Both the position numbers and the translations under genes were made by a program. Shown here one piece after another: positions 11,431 through 23,127 of a DNA stretch of 64,000 bases (positions are counted from its first letter, which is position 1; the number at the start of each line of letters is the position of its first letter). This DNA is from Myrica gale. Taxonomy: Eukaryota > Streptophyta > Magnoliopsida > Fagales > Myricaceae. The stretch lies in contig OZ005605.1 in NCBI GenBank assembly GCA_963930655.1, positions 14,081,501 through 14,145,500 of the forward strand. Reading direction: 5' to 3'. The notes below the pieces were generated by a model. It was not told where the DNA came from, ran no database searches, and was given only the letters and a program-made list of their open reading frames with translations.

Positions 11431-12633
11431 ATTTTGAAGTCGAGAGTTTCGGAGCTTTTTTTAAAAAAAAATTTGGTCCTCAATTAGTCATGGGTGCAAT
11501 TCTATTTATTTATTGATGAGATTGATCCAAACCCCATAAATACTTGAAAAATGAAAGTATCAATCTAGGAATAGGTGGTCCCCAGCAAAGATAAATCCCG
11601 TGACGTACTGGTCCCCAAAATTTTCTAAACTATCGATAAATCTATGGATTTTTTGCCACTATCGTTTTTCAACTAAAAAGACCTCAATTCATTTGATCGA
11701 TGCAACACGGTAAGCATGCTGTTATTCGTTGTTTGCTTCTTGTTTGTTTAAGAAGCCTGTGAACTTCTTGTTTGGTTGCTGGTTCTAGAATTGCTCGGGA
11801 CACCATGTGCTACTGCTATCTCATATTGGGCTGAGTCAGCGAGCTACTTAGTCTGTACAACTTGTATGTATTGACCATTCGTCAAACGTTGGCAATATGG
11901 ACCAGGAAAAACGACCAACTTGAAAGGTCGAATGAAAAACATAATATTTTCTTCTTTTCAAAATCCATCACCCGAAACCCAAAGTTGACGAGGTAGAGCT
12001 AGAGAGAGATCTGAGTCCAATGGCGGACCTGAACGACCGGAGGCCACTGAGGACTTTGTCGGGGGAGTTCAAGGAGCTCGCGGCAACTATTGATTCCCAA
12101 ACTGCAGACGTGGAGACAACGGCATTCTCCAGCGCGTTCTTTCTCATTTCCCCTTTCTTTCGCTGCTTTGGCCTCGCCTCCAAGTTCGCGGAGATTGATT
12201 TGGCCGCCAAGGTACACCATGCTCACCTCGTTCAACCCTTTTTGGTTCCCGAGGAAAGACGAACACAAATATATATAATATCGGATTAACATGTTGAAAA
12301 GCTATCGATTTCGTACGGTACGCATGGTCGCAAAAAGAGAGTAGAATAGAAGACGATTTCGAGTGGTACCCAATTTAACGCGACGTACAGTTTTGTCTGG
12401 TTAAATTGTGAGTTAATGAAAATTTAAAGCCAACTGAGTACATTATTAGGATTTTTTTTTTTTTAATTTGAAGTAAGAATTACATTTTTCCCTAAAGGGA
12501 AATCCTGGATTCGATCCCTAAACATAACAACCCAATAACAAGAATAAATATTTATAATTGGTATTTCGTTTTGAATCTTTCTATATTAATTGCTTGGTCG
12601 CGCTTGATGATCACAGGTTAATGACATTACAGA

Positions 12634-15381
12634 TAGAGGCGGATGCAGGGGGCGGCCGCCACCCATTGGCCAGGCAAAAAAAAATTTTACATGTAAATTT
12701 TTTTTTAATAAGTTGGTCTAGGCCTATGGGAGCCCGATACCCATAGGCCCAGACCAACTCTGGAGCGCCTGGACTTTTGGGAGCCCGACCCCATTGGCCG
12801 AGGCGCTCCAGATATTTCCCTTCAAGGGGGCCCAGACTTTTTATTTTTTTAACCGGCAGAGGGTGAAACGACCTCTGCCTTAAAAAAATATCAAAACGTG
12901 TTTTTCTCTCTCATCTCGACCCATCAATCTTCGACCCCTCTCTCTCTCTACTGGTTTCTCTCTCTCTCGCCCACCGTCGTGCCACACCGCACCACCGTGC
13001 CCACTGCGCCGACGCCGTTTTCTACCGCCCACCCCCGCTTGCGCCGCACCACTGCCTGCCCTGCACCGCAGTCCGCTGCCCGCAGCAGTGCAGCACCAGC
13101 GTCCAGCGCACCCGGCAGGCACCAGCCCAGCCGCGAGCCGCCTCGTCCCTCATCTGTGAGAATTCTGCATTCCCTCACTCCCTCGCATTATGTCAGTACT
13201 CAGTAGCCTTTGCTGTTTGCAGTATTAAACGGTTTAATTTCTTAACCGATTAATTTCTTTAGTTAATAGTTAGTTAGGAATTATAATGACTAATGCATAC
13301 AACATAGTTAATTTATGAAATTGTTGGATTTAGGGCAATTTATAGTTAATAGATTTAGGGCAGAATGCAGGTTACATTTAGGGCAATTAGATTTAGGGCA
13401 ATTTATTCAACAATTTGAGTTTTTCCTTGGTTTAACGTAGCTAGATTCTGAGTATTTTACATTGGGCTTCGGATTGGTCTATATTAGGGATGAAACCTGT
13501 TTAAATTTGCTTGAATTGCCCTTGAATACGGTAAAACTAGGCTTGTTGAGTTGTGATTGAACACATAATTTTTTGAAATGTACTACATGAGCAGATTAGT
13601 GACTTTGGTAGTGGAAAATTTGCACTGGGTTTTATGCTGTCGTCTATTTGACACTTACTGTTCAATTTTGCCTCCTCTAAACTGTTGGAGTGCACTTGAT
13701 TGTTGGATTGCTTTTGTTTTTATGGTCTCTGTCCTTAGTACTCTACTCCTGCTGCTTCCCCCCAACACACACCTTTCTTTTTCCTCGGTTCTTTTACAGC
13801 ATCCATCCTTATAATCTAGTTAATTAGCTGTGTTGACTAACATAGCTTATAAAGGGGTGATTATTGATGAAAAATCAACTAGAACTGTGTTGTGTGGTGT
13901 GCTTTATACCTTATGGAATCGTGCCTCCATGGTCTGGAAATTAATGTGTCAAGCAACAGTCTTAGAACTGTCAGTAGGTTACTTTACATTACTTCATTAG
14001 GTTTTCATACCTATATATTTTGTGTGTAGAGGTAAGTTTGTGAAGGACAGTTCTATTGGGTTGTCCTGAAAGTTTTTGGCCAACAAGGCTTAAAGATGAT
14101 CGTTTCTGTGTTGGAATTAGCACTTCATAAGGTGTTAAAGTCGAATGTAACTTGTTGTGAGAATAGTTTAGAGGTTTCTTATTGACTTCAAGCATGGATT
14201 CAACTTTTTATAGGACTAGTCGTCTGTTTTAGTCAACGAGGGAGTCTTTTTAGTTCTATGTAGAGGATGAAAGAAAGTAAAAAAGAAGATAGGCAAAAGT
14301 GCCCACTGACTACCATATTTTTTACCTTCGTTTTAGAGAAGACTGCTGAGCTGGTTTGCTCATGTTATTGTAGACAAATGAGTATCAATAGTGTGATACG
14401 ATATGTCAGCATTGGGTTTTATGGTGTCGTCTATTTGGCACTTACTGTATGAGCTTATAGGAATTATAATGCATAGTCAATTTCTTTACACCCTCTTAGA
14501 TTGCATATAGTTGACTGATTAACTCACTTGGACACAATTTGAAACTTTAAGTTGATGCTATCACGAAGATCAATGTATGGAATAAAGAGAAATTGGCAAG
14601 GAAATCCACGTGCTCCTAAAGCATACTTTTGGGAAGGTCTAAAATGCAGCTATGATGATTCTAATCCTCCTAGAATCACATCCTTGTAAGTTGATTATGG
14701 TATAAACTTTATGACTTTCCAACATATTTTAAGGTAATTAACTAACTGTAAACCTCACATTTCTCAGGAACTTGTCCTCAAGTGGATTGATGGGAGCTAT
14801 TTCTGATGACATATCAAATCTCATAATGTTACAAATACTGTAAGTAACAGCAACTGTTCACGTGATCAAATAAGTTAGGAACACGAAGATGATGAAGATT
14901 GTTGTATCAATGCACCATGTGTAGCCATAAATATTAAATTTAATTATTTGCACATTTCTGGAATCTATCAAATAATAGCTTAAATGGATCAGTGCCTTAT
15001 TCACTTTCACAATTGCCACACTTGAAGGTCATGTATGTTCTGTGGACTAAAAAAACTCATACTACAAATTTGTTGGCTATAAAAGCGGAAACATAATCAC
15101 ATTCTTATTTTTACAGAAACTTAGAACGAAATCAGCTCACTGGTTCAGTTCCACTTGAACTCATTGAAAGATCAAACGATGGCTCTTTATCGTATGCTTT
15201 TGTCAGAGATCACCTTTATTTTCGCAAATTATTTTTACATCGTCATTTTTAATGCTTTTAATCCTTAATTTTCAATATTTTAATTCTAGGACATTTTTTT
15301 ACATTACATCGGGAAAAAAAATTTTGTCATTTCGCCTTATGTGTTCGCCCCCCTTCAAATTGGATCCTGGATCCGCCACTG
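12634..15381. mobile_element. Non-autonomous hAT element (2,748 bp) in exon 2 of the ACD11 pseudogene
   Basis: Bounded by an exact 8-bp duplication, ATTACAGA (12626-12633 and 15382-15389), the hAT hallmark. The right end reads CCTGGATCCGCCACTG, the inverse of CAGTGGCGGATCCAGG; the left end TAGAGGCGGATGCAGG is a decayed match. There is no transposase. The left part holds a C-rich pyrimidine tract and a GC-rich block (about 12900-13160). The right part holds the exons of a receptor-kinase gene with their introns, so it is a gene-carrying (Pack-type) hAT. It is absent from the intact gene copy and therefore arrived after the duplication. Confidence 0.9.
14551..15191 (+). pseudogene. Captured LRR receptor-like kinase fragment (malectin-like class), four exons
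   Basis: Four exons with introns, in the order seen in malectin-domain LRR receptor kinases. 14551-14685 (IKRNWQGNPRAPKAYFWEGL, CSYDDSNPPRITS); 14768-14839 (NLSSSGLMGAISDDISNL, 72 nt); 14961-15032 (LSNNSLNGSVPYSLSQLPHL, 72 nt); 15117-15191 (NLERNQLTGSVPLELIE, 75 nt). Phases agree across the junctions. Decay: about 4 nt lost in exon 1 before MYG, and the acceptor of exon 3 reads TG instead of AG. Transmembrane and kinase parts are missing. It lies wholly inside the hAT element and is read left to right. Confidence 0.85.
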
Positions 15382-15899
15382 ATTACAGAGCTATCGAAGA
15401 CTATTCGTACCTTGGAGGATTTGCTTGAAGAAGATATAATGGCCAACACTGTAAGGAAAGTTGGAAGTCATTCGAGAAACCTTTTGAAACTAAAACGTGG
15501 GGTTGACATGGTCAGGGCAATCTTTGAGAACATACTAGCTACAAGGTACGTATATCACTAACTTCTTTATCTAACTTTTTGCTCTTATCCAATTAGCTTT
15601 ACTTATTTGTATCGAATGTGTTTGGAGAACTAACATGAAGTTGTCACGAGCCTGCAAGCGAGGAGGGATATTATGGTAATCTGAGAATAATAGAGACAAA
15701 ATAAGTGGAGATGGTGGATCAATGGCTGAGGATGAAGTTGGGACCGGATTTAGGAATTTCAAAAGACAACAGCTGTGGTCAGCAATGGAATGGATAGTCT
15801 AGTATTATTATAAGTAGTATTAGTATTAGTATTGGGTAGGTTATGATAAGTGTTACTAGTGGACTTGGACGAATAGGTATAGTACAACCCATTAACCTT

Positions 15900-18250
15900 G
15901 AGCCTACCGCTAATTTCTTCCGTTCCCGAAAGTAGTTTTTTGGGACAAAAATTTATCTGGTCCCGAAATAATGTACTCTTTGGGATGGACGAAACCATCC
16001 TGAAAGGCGTCACTTGAAATCATGGAATATTTTTTTCCTGTCCCAAAAAGTCTTGTTTGAACGACACCAAACGCCAAACGGTATTCATCTCTATTTTTTT
16101 GCAATGGAAATGAAGTTTGTCTCAAAAACATCTGTTCGAACCAAAGTAGTACCTTCGGATGGGTATGTGTTGTCTATTATGTTCTATCCGACTGGAAATT
16201 AAAGGTTCAACGCTTTATTGTTCGATATGGTATTTTTTCCATTTGAACATCCATTGATAATCTCGTTCTTTATTGTTGGAACGCTTTCAAACAGTTAGAG
16301 GTGAAGTCATTCTTTACAATTCGAACTTCATGACAGAGACGGTTCGTCAGTTCGAAAGCAAAAATTGGATCTGTACAATCTCGAGCGAACGATAGTACTA
16401 ATAGCGTTCAAATTCATTTTTTGTCGTTGCAACAAGGTTTTTATTGTATATTTTAAAAAAAACAAATAAACAAGATGTTTTATAACAAACAATAAGAAAT
16501 ATAATGAAGTTGCTTTCGGTGAATTAGAAGACATATCAAATTTTATTATAAAAAATGATATTAAAAAATAAAATTCGAAAAGTAACGAAACAAATAAAAT
16601 AATAATACTCTAAGCATCCAAAATACAAATATAAATAGAGATAATAAAACAAACTCTCTGTCACTTATGTCATGACTCAGTTGACTCTATCTTCCTCATG
16701 AATTTTTGCATTTGGTCCTCCAGCCGCTCCTTCACCTCTAGTCTATGTAGCTCTTGCATTTTCCTCTGGTCGACCTAGCGTTGCGTTTCTTGGATCTCTT
16801 GACGTTGCTGCTACTCTCAGAAGATGCCCTCTATCTTTGCTTGCTTGGTCGCCAATTATTCATTGTCTTTCTCTCTAGCAATTCATTGTAGACGCTAAAG
16901 ACGACAAAGTAGGAGGAATCACCAGGCGACCTGAACAACGCAAATATCCGGCTTTATTTCCTAGGACCTCATTGTAGACTTCATGCTCAGTGCATGTCTA
17001 GCCCTCAACTATATACTTATAGTGAAAAGCTTACATCTTTTCCTATACGTGTCCATCCCAAAGGAGTAACACATTACTGATTATAATGAAAAGTAAAATT
17101 ATGCAACAACAGGAATAACAGTTGATATTTAATCACTAATTTAAATACTTACAAAATTTTCTCATGCAATGTTGGACAATCATTCGCCAATGCCATTGCA
17201 TAATTTTGTTATACAAATCCCTTGTATCAACGTTGCCCATCTCAAGATTTCTATGGTTCAGAAAAATATAGTTATTAACAAAATTTAGCATCTAAAAAAA
17301 TACCTTGACAAGTTCACAAACACAATCACAATACTAGTTCGGCAAAAATGCGCTAAAATAATCTCAATCCTAATGCTTGATAGGTAGTCAAATGTGCACG
17401 ATGTTGTTTGTTGATTTCACTTCTTTTTTTTTGTGACATAAGGAAAACTATATGTAAAATATTATAGCGAAAGGAGAACCAATATTATACCGAGTACTCC
17501 TTACTGTAGAACAAATCACATACTTTGGCCCACAAATTTACATCAGTATCTTAATCCGGATGTTTTAGAACCGCCTCCTTTGTAGGATACTTCTGATACT
17601 TTGGGCCATAATACTTCTGAAATTACTTACCAACAAACTATCCTCCAAAACTACTCTAGTTTCTGTCGAAACCATAGGCCAGCTTTCGTACCACAATGAT
17701 GCATTAACATGACCGAGGCTTCAAATTTTGGATGAGAGTCAAGCAACACCAACTCCCTCGTCACCCGCCACACCTTCGGGAATATGCACTTAAAGCTTCT
17801 CATTAGCTCGTGCCTTTTCTAGACCTAACCCCGCAAGTTTGCCTAGGTCTAGTGCTGGAGGTGGTTATCAAGTTTTAGACTTAATATTTTTAAGCTATAT
17901 ATAAGTTAAACCGTTTGGATAAACTATTTTTTGTAAAACAACAGAGTTAAAGAAAAAAGGTAATACACTTACATGCACAACTACTTTGAGCCGTCCCTAA
18001 AGAATGTGATGCAATCTCTAACCCCGTTGATGGTACAACCTGTGGCCTCAATCTATGGCTGATCATTAGACAGGACTAATAGAGCAAAGATTTCTCTTGC
18101 AATTGCTTCTAGCATCAGATATAAATAATCAGTCAAACCAACCGTTAGATCTTCATCGAAGCTAAAAATAACAAGATATGATCGTCCGATCGAAAGATCA
18201 AAAATCCGAGGCTTAAGTCCTAGCTATGATGCTTCGTGCTCAGTGTCAAG
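15900..18250 (-). mobile_element. Degenerate CACTA remnant in intron 2 of the ACD11 pseudogene
   Basis: The minus strand shows traces of a Transposase_24 gene: EHEVYNEVLGNKAGYLR (about 16985-16930), MHHCGTKAGLWFRQ (about 17715-17670) and a run of charged coiled-coil residues (16690-16870). All are frame-broken. Its flanks (15900-16020 and 17980-18250) are shared with the intact ACD11 copy, where 1.95 kb in the middle is missing. It therefore entered before the duplication. The words CTTACATGCACAACTACT also occur in the element at 57076-64000, suggesting the same family. Terminal repeats are not recognisable. Confidence 0.55.
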
Positions 18251-20589
18251 TGTGCCTCATATGCACCACAAATGCACCACTAGAGCCCATTAATAAATGC
18301 ATTCCCACTTTGTTTAATTCCCTATGTAGGACTCTCTCCCTAAAGAACTTTGCATAAAGTTTTCTCATTCCCAAACCATTAGCTTTAAAATAATTATATT
18401 TTAAAAACTTTGACATTATTCAAGATTTTAGTTTGTTCCAATAGAGAAGAGAACACACTCTTAACTACGAATTCTTTTAGATTCCATCACATCAAGGAGT
18501 GCTAATACTGTTTTAAATAATTGGATGCTAAAATAATTTTATCTAGAATATTGACATGATTAGCTTTGTCGTTGAAGACGATGTTATGTGTTTGATTCAA
18601 TGAATTGTAACAATCCTGACGATATTTGAACCCTTAGGGCTCTTGGGTGTTTCCCTTTTTGCCAATCAGAGAGTAAGAATGAGGAATTATTAACGCAAAC
18701 CAAAGTATACTTGCATCTGTAATCCTTCTTTTGATAAATGAGTCTTTGTGTGTCAGAAAAGTGAAGGAAATTATACGCCTATAAATTTTAACCCATTCAA
18801 CTCACTCCCACAAATTATACTTCTCGTTGTAATTTCACCCCCTAACCTGGTGAAGTTGTTAATCGAATTATTTTCATCCCAAGTAAACGACACGTGACTT
18901 CCTCCTTCACTACAAAAAAAACCACCTATAGCGGCGGTCACTGTAGCGACGGTCACCAATACCGCCGCTACAAAGTGTTTTTAGCGGCGGTTTTAGTCAA
19001 CCGCGGCTAAATGGGGGTCTATAGTCGCGGTTTCTGTAGCTGCGGTTTTGAATAAACCGCGGCTATATGTCAGTGTCTATAGCGGCGGTCAGTTGACCGC
19101 CGCTATAGGAAGGGGGTCTACAGCCTGAATCTCGTACCTGTAGCAGCAGTTTTAATACAAACCGCTGCTACAAGTATACCTATAGCGACGGTCTTTGTAG
19201 TGACCGCTGCTATAGGTATAATTTAAAAAAAATGAAAAAAAATTAGAAAAATGAAATTTTATGTGTTATTTAAGGTTAAAAATTGTTTTATTGACTATTT
19301 ATTCCTTTTTATACATAATTGTATTTTGTCACATGTTTTAAAAAAAATTTAAGAGACATAGTTAATAAAATATAAAATTAGAGAGAGTGTTATGAATATT
19401 GAAGTTGTTATATAGAATTGGGGCACTTTTCGCACACTTGTCGGTTTTTTGGTCATAACTTTCGCTACAAGTATCCGATTTGCGCCCATGACCCCAATTT
19501 GGAAAGCTTTTTTCGGCGCGCACGTCGTGGGCACCCAGCTATGCTTCGGTGCGCCTCGTTTCGAGCTCTAAATCCGCTGTTTTCCCTCTCAAAAACCTAT
19601 TTTTAGTTATTATTTTCCTTCCTTTACCGTTTAGGAATTATTTTTGAACCCGATTAGGGATGATATTTTAGGGATGAGATTTTAGTTATTTTAGCCCGGT
19701 TTGTGGTTTTTTTTGGGACATACACGATTATTTTGAATTGGTTATATGAAATTAGAAATAATGTTATGACAGTTATATCTATGATTGTTATGGTAATTGT
19801 ATTTTTATTGACTAAATTTAAGTAGTTTAGACATCTATTATCATATGCTTATAATGACCAAATATATTTGTAATAATTAGTAATACAATAATATTTAATT
19901 ATGACATATGATTTAATTTCAAACAAAAAATCCCTACCTAAAAACGCTGTCGTTCCTTCCCCCACCTCCCCCTCTCCCTTTCTTAAAACAAAGTCCTCCC
20001 GCCCTATAAGTCGAACATTTCCCCTCCCCGCGCCCTAAAACGCGAACCCATCACCCCCGCATTTTCCCCCTTCACCCGACGCCGAACCTCTCGTTTAATT
20101 ACCCCCCCGCACAGCCCTCACCCCCTGGTCCCTCGAGCTCCCTCTCCTTGCCATCACTCACCACCCAACATACCACTTCTCCTTCAGGCCGTTGCGATTA
20201 CCACTTCTCCTTCAGGCCGTTGCACAAAACCCAGCTCCACGTTCCCAGACTCGGAATAGGCAAGCTCTCTGAACATGGCAAACATCGGCGAAAGCCAGTG
20301 CTCCACCAAATTCCATTCAGTTTTGATCGCCTATACTCATATGCGAAAAATATTAAATAATATGCTATGTATTACTAAATATAAAATTATTAAATACACA
20401 TAATAAAAAATATAAACTATTTTAGAAAAACTTCAAATTAAGGAAAAAAAAATTGTAAATTTCCCGCCCCCCCTCCCCCGCCTTTTTTTCGCTTCCTGCT
20501 ACTTAGGTTAAAAAACCCCCTCTTTTTTCAATTCAGTTTCGTCTCTTCTATCCTCTCCTCTCTCCGTTCGTCCCTTCCTGCTACTATGA

Positions 20590-20765
20590 AGTGCTTAGTG
20601 GCTATTTTGAGATCAATGGGAGATTGGATGAACAAACAGCTGTGAATGGTCGACCGCTCACCAGATTGGACTCCATCAAGCAAACTATGCTTCTCTTCAT
20701 CAATGCCAAGCTCTCCATTAACACTGCTTCGCCTTTGCCTCTCTCTCCAAATCAGCCTCTTGGGT
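20590..20765 (+). pseudogene. Captured gene fragment, possibly BABAM1/MERIT40-like
   Basis: An open frame reads YFEINGRLDEQTAVNGRPLT, RLDSIKQTMLLFINAKLSIN. The GRPLTRLDSIKQ..LLFINAKLSIN part recalls the vWA-like region of plant BRISC/BRCA1-A complex member 1 proteins, judged from memory only. The frame degrades after LSIN. It lies inside the CACTA element on its plus strand. It could equally be another gene, so treat the name as a lead. Confidence 0.35.
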
Positions 20766-20939
20766 AATCTCACACTACTCTCTCTCTCTCTCTCTAACTG
20801 TCTCTATATTTTCTTCAAATTAACAAGATATAATAGTCGATGGCCCTTGTTGCTCTTTTTATTTCATGGAATTCCTTTAATGATGAAATTATTCTTAGAG
20901 AGCACCTGTCTGAATTAACACCAAGCTGTTAACAACAAT

Positions 20940-22180
20940 TTGTAAAGGATGACCGCCCCTTACATCAGATGCAGAGAAAATGCCTCTCAAGCGCGCAGGT
21001 GGTTTGAGAATGGTAGGAACTACATTTGTGTAGGTTGTGAGAATGGCTTTTATTATCTGCCTCCATTGAACAAATTACATTTGAGGATCATATTATCTAT
21101 ATCTTCAAGTATCTTCGAATGGTGTTCCTTGGCGAGTGTGGTGATCCTTAGATTCATTTTGATCTTTAAGTTAAAGGTACTCTCAAAGCCCTTGTTGGTT
21201 TTGCGAACTCTTGCTGTGAAGTTTTGTTTTGCATATCTAGAAGTGATTTTTCTTTCTTCTATATTGGTTCAGGATTGGAGAGAAGACAACCTAACTTGCT
21301 TCTATATTTCATGCAGCTTCCTAGTTATATGCTTTTCATTAATTTTGTTGCATATTTATGCAATATGCTTTGGTGTTCTGTCGATGGTACTTATTTAGAT
21401 AACATCATTATGATCATGTGTATTGTTTTGCCCTAAGTAGAAGTTATTGCCTGAAATTCTTTTTGGCATTTTTCAATGTTGGCACTTGGCTTTCCTTGAT
21501 GTTGTACCTTACAGGAATTACCTCTCATATGTTGAGTTTGACAATGTGATTGCAGTACGTTGAGTGGGAATATTAAGATGTGAAATTGTTTGTTAAAGAT
21601 ACTAGCATAGGATATCTAGAGGGGTAACTGAACCTCAGATGATTACGATTGTTTTAAGCTTTGAGCGAACACGTCTTTCTCTTGATCAACATGTTGCTTA
21701 TAATATGAACTACTTTTTGCAGGCAGAGCTCAATAAAGTGGCTGCTGAAAATGGTCCAGTTGAAAGTGGATCTCAGGCTGATGACAAAAATACTATTGTA
21801 GCTGGTGCCACAAAGGAATTCATGTCATTTTCTCCATTTGTTAACCTTTCGAGGCAATTTACTTGACGTGAGCTTTTTCAAGTTAATGACTGATTCCTTA
21901 GAAAAAAATTAATCCTCAGAGCTGGTATTGGCTGCAGACACTTTAGTTGTGGAGGACAGAGTCAATGCAGATCTTGCATTATGTCCTGTGCATTTGACAA
22001 CTGTTTGTGGGTTGTTGGAGGCCTGTGGCCTCCATGAGGGAGGGAGAGAGAGAGGGGGAGAATTTTGAAACTGGTAATGGTGTTAGGCATTGTTGAATGA
22101 TATGCACGGGAGATTCAATTTGTCTCCTTGCTTCATGGGTTTATGTTTTTTGTATGTGTTGGAGATAATGCCTAATGATA
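20940..22180 (+). other. Unrecognised captured sequence inside the CACTA element
   Basis: Exon-like stretches with higher GC alternate with T-rich, intron-like ones. An open stretch at about 21720-21866 reads AELNKVAAENGPVESGSQAD after a TTTTTGCAG acceptor. I do not recognise the source gene. No transposon protein is seen. Confidence 0.3.
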
Positions 22181-22202
22181 CCTCATTTTTCACATTCAAA
22201 AG

Positions 22203-22276
22203 TTGATGTGAATGGTAAAGATGCTGCCCCATTGTACAAGTTCTTCAAGTCGAGCAAAGGTGGCCTATTTGGAGAC
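22203..22276 (+). pseudogene. GPX-like: Captured glutathione peroxidase exon fragment
   Basis: About 25 codons, [20 protein letters not shown] followed by GLFGD, match the conserved segment of plant phospholipid-hydroperoxide glutathione peroxidases that precedes the IKWNF..FLV motif. That following motif is absent, and the frame runs on into unrelated sequence (TYFTATVIV). The catalytic Cys, Gln and Trp segments are not present. It is an isolated exon piece carried in the CACTA element. Confidence 0.72.
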
Positions 22277-22766
22277 ACCTATTTCACTGCAACTGTCATA
22301 GTCTGTCACCAAATTCCATTCAGTTTTGATCGCCTGTACTCATATGTGAATGGTTTTAGTACAGCATGTGGAGACAATAAGCAGTTATGAGGCAACCATT
22401 GATGTTGTCCAGTCATTTGTGGTTAGTGTGGCAGTTTGTTTGTTGGTTCCTTAATTCTATTCTTATTTTATATGTGTTCGTTTAAGGTGTCTTGGTTAGG
22501 GGATAGACTAAATAGCATTCTTTTTAATGACAGATGCATTCAGCTGCCTTTGCATTGCCTGCCTTCCTGAAAAGGGAGGCCATTTTGGTTCGTGATTCTC
22601 CGTGAGATCCAGCAGAGTGAATCTGCATTTCCTAGTCAATTACATGGAAAAGTAGGAACAAGAACTCTCATTTATTCTCACTAGACTTTTGGTTTGTACA
22701 AGTTTTAGATTCCTTTGAATATGTTTTATCTCCGCGAGTTTAAGTATCAGATGTCATGTACCACAG

Positions 22767-23127
22767 ATGGTGGCTAACTGCTTACTAGATGAATGGGAAG
22801 AGAATTTAGCCATCATATCTGCAAACAGAACAAAAAATGATGAGCTGGTCATCATTCATCTTGGAGATAGCCTATGGAAGGAGCACGGGGAGGTAGGTTG
22901 TATTTTTTCCTTTTATGTCAAGTATTTTTCTGTCTGTCGAGAATAGTATTTGTTTTCTCTGGTCTCATCCTGACTGTTAACCAATTTTACAGATTACGGC
23001 TGCACATATTTGTTATTTAGTTGCAGAAGCCACCGCAGAACCATATTCAGACAGTGCAAGACTTTGTCTTATTGGTGCTGATCATTGGAAATTTCCGCGT
23101 ACATATGCTAGTCCTGAGGCTATTCAG
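22767..23127 (+). pseudogene. SEC16-like: Captured SEC16 fragment (two exons)
   Basis: Exon 22767-22892 (42 codons: MVANCLLDEWEENLAIISAN, then RTKNDELVIIHLGDSLWKE) and exon 22993-23127 (45 codons: ITAAHICYLVAEATAEPYSD, then SARLCLIGADHWKFPRTYAS). They are joined in phase 0 across a 100-bp intron with normal GT and AG ends. This is the conserved central domain of SEC16, the scaffold of COPII vesicle budding at ER exit sites. Both exons are still open, so the capture looks recent. The rest of the gene is absent. The identification rests on memory of the SEC16B family and is strong. Confidence 0.83.

Noticed and set aside
12880..13206. GC-rich ORFs on both strands inside the hAT element
   Set aside because: Low-complexity Pro/Arg/Ser translation of a C-rich tract, with no family similarity and no conserved frame.
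20949..21398. 149-codon ORF in the Pack-CACTA suggesting a membrane protein
   Set aside because: The hydrophobic reading comes from T-rich, intron-like DNA; no known family and no codon signal.
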